In this document: in pieces, positions 5,797 to 5,851 of the stretch
Layout: the number at the start of each line of letters is the position of its first letter
Numbering within the stretch: the first letter of the stretch is position 1
NCBI GenBank assembly: GCA_937889015.1
Contig: CALARR010000138.1
Coordinates: 1-5,851 of the forward strand
DNA length: 5,851 nucleotides
Reading direction: 5' to 3'
DNA from: an uncultured Planctomycetales bacterium
GTDB taxonomy: Bacteria > Planctomycetota > Planctomycetia > Pirellulales > Thermoguttaceae
Position numbers and translations under genes: made by a program
The notes under the pieces: generated by a model
The model's database searches: none
What the model was told of the DNA's origin: nothing
The model's input: only the letters and a program-made list of their open reading frames with translations

Positions 5797-5851
5797 GCAA
5801 CGCGAGCCACCGCAACGCGAGCCACCGCAACGCGAGCCACCGCAACGCGAG
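5797..5851. repeat. Perfect 15-bp tandem repeat running off the window edge
   Basis: The unit GCAACGCGAGCCACC occurs three times without mismatch (5797-5811, 5812-5826, 5827-5841), and a fourth copy is cut by the window end after 10 bases. It starts 39 bases after the transketolase stop. Because 15 is a multiple of 3, any frame would read as a five-residue repeat (for example QREPP on the plus strand or LRWLA on the minus strand), but no start or gene context shows that it is coding. The 38 bases between the stop and the repeat hold no convincing terminator. Confidence 0.93.

Noticed and set aside
3251..5845. A huge minus-strand open frame continuous with the lyase gene and antisense to all of transketolase (with it, 1151 codons)
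   Set aside because: It is exactly in codon phase with transketolase, so it stays open merely because transketolase uses no TTA, CTA or TCA codons, as expected at high GC. Its translation is low-complexity Arg/Gly/Ala/Val-rich with no recognisable domain, and the lyase has its own strong ribosome site at 3258-3265.

Overview
The window reads as ordinary chromosomal DNA of a GC-rich bacterium. It holds three complete genes and the 3' part of a fourth. A Tat-exported sugar epimerase, a dispersed palindromic repeat and the style of the transketolase fit a Planctomycetota-like organism, perhaps known only from a metagenome. That assignment is an impression from protein style, not a computed placement.

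Layout: (1) The window opens inside a plus-strand M19 (renal/membrane) dipeptidase, of which only the C-terminal half is present. (2) A 210-bp gap follows; most of it is one copy of an imperfect palindromic repeat. (3) Next is a plus-strand N-acylglucosamine 2-epimerase (AGE) family protein with a clear twin-arginine signal peptide. (4) A second copy of the same repeat starts right after the epimerase stop codon and fills the gap to a convergent neighbour. (5) That minus-strand neighbour is an isocitrate lyase/PEP mutase superfamily enzyme with the Cys-containing lyase loop KKCGH. (6) A 456-bp divergent intergenic region contains two good sigma70-like promoters facing away from each other, a perfect 9-bp inverted repeat between them, and stem-loops in both leaders. 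(7) A plus-strand transketolase follows. (8) The window ends in a perfect 15-bp tandem repeat that runs off the edge.

The genes do not form an obvious pathway or defence system. The dipeptidase and epimerase share a strand and may be loosely co-oriented catabolic genes, the epimerase acting outside the cytoplasm. The lyase and transketolase are central-carbon enzymes fired from one divergent control region. No RNA gene, CRISPR array, transposase gene or phage gene was seen. The most unusual material is non-coding: the paired palindromes that bracket the epimerase gene, the divergent control region, and the 15-bp repeat at the right edge.
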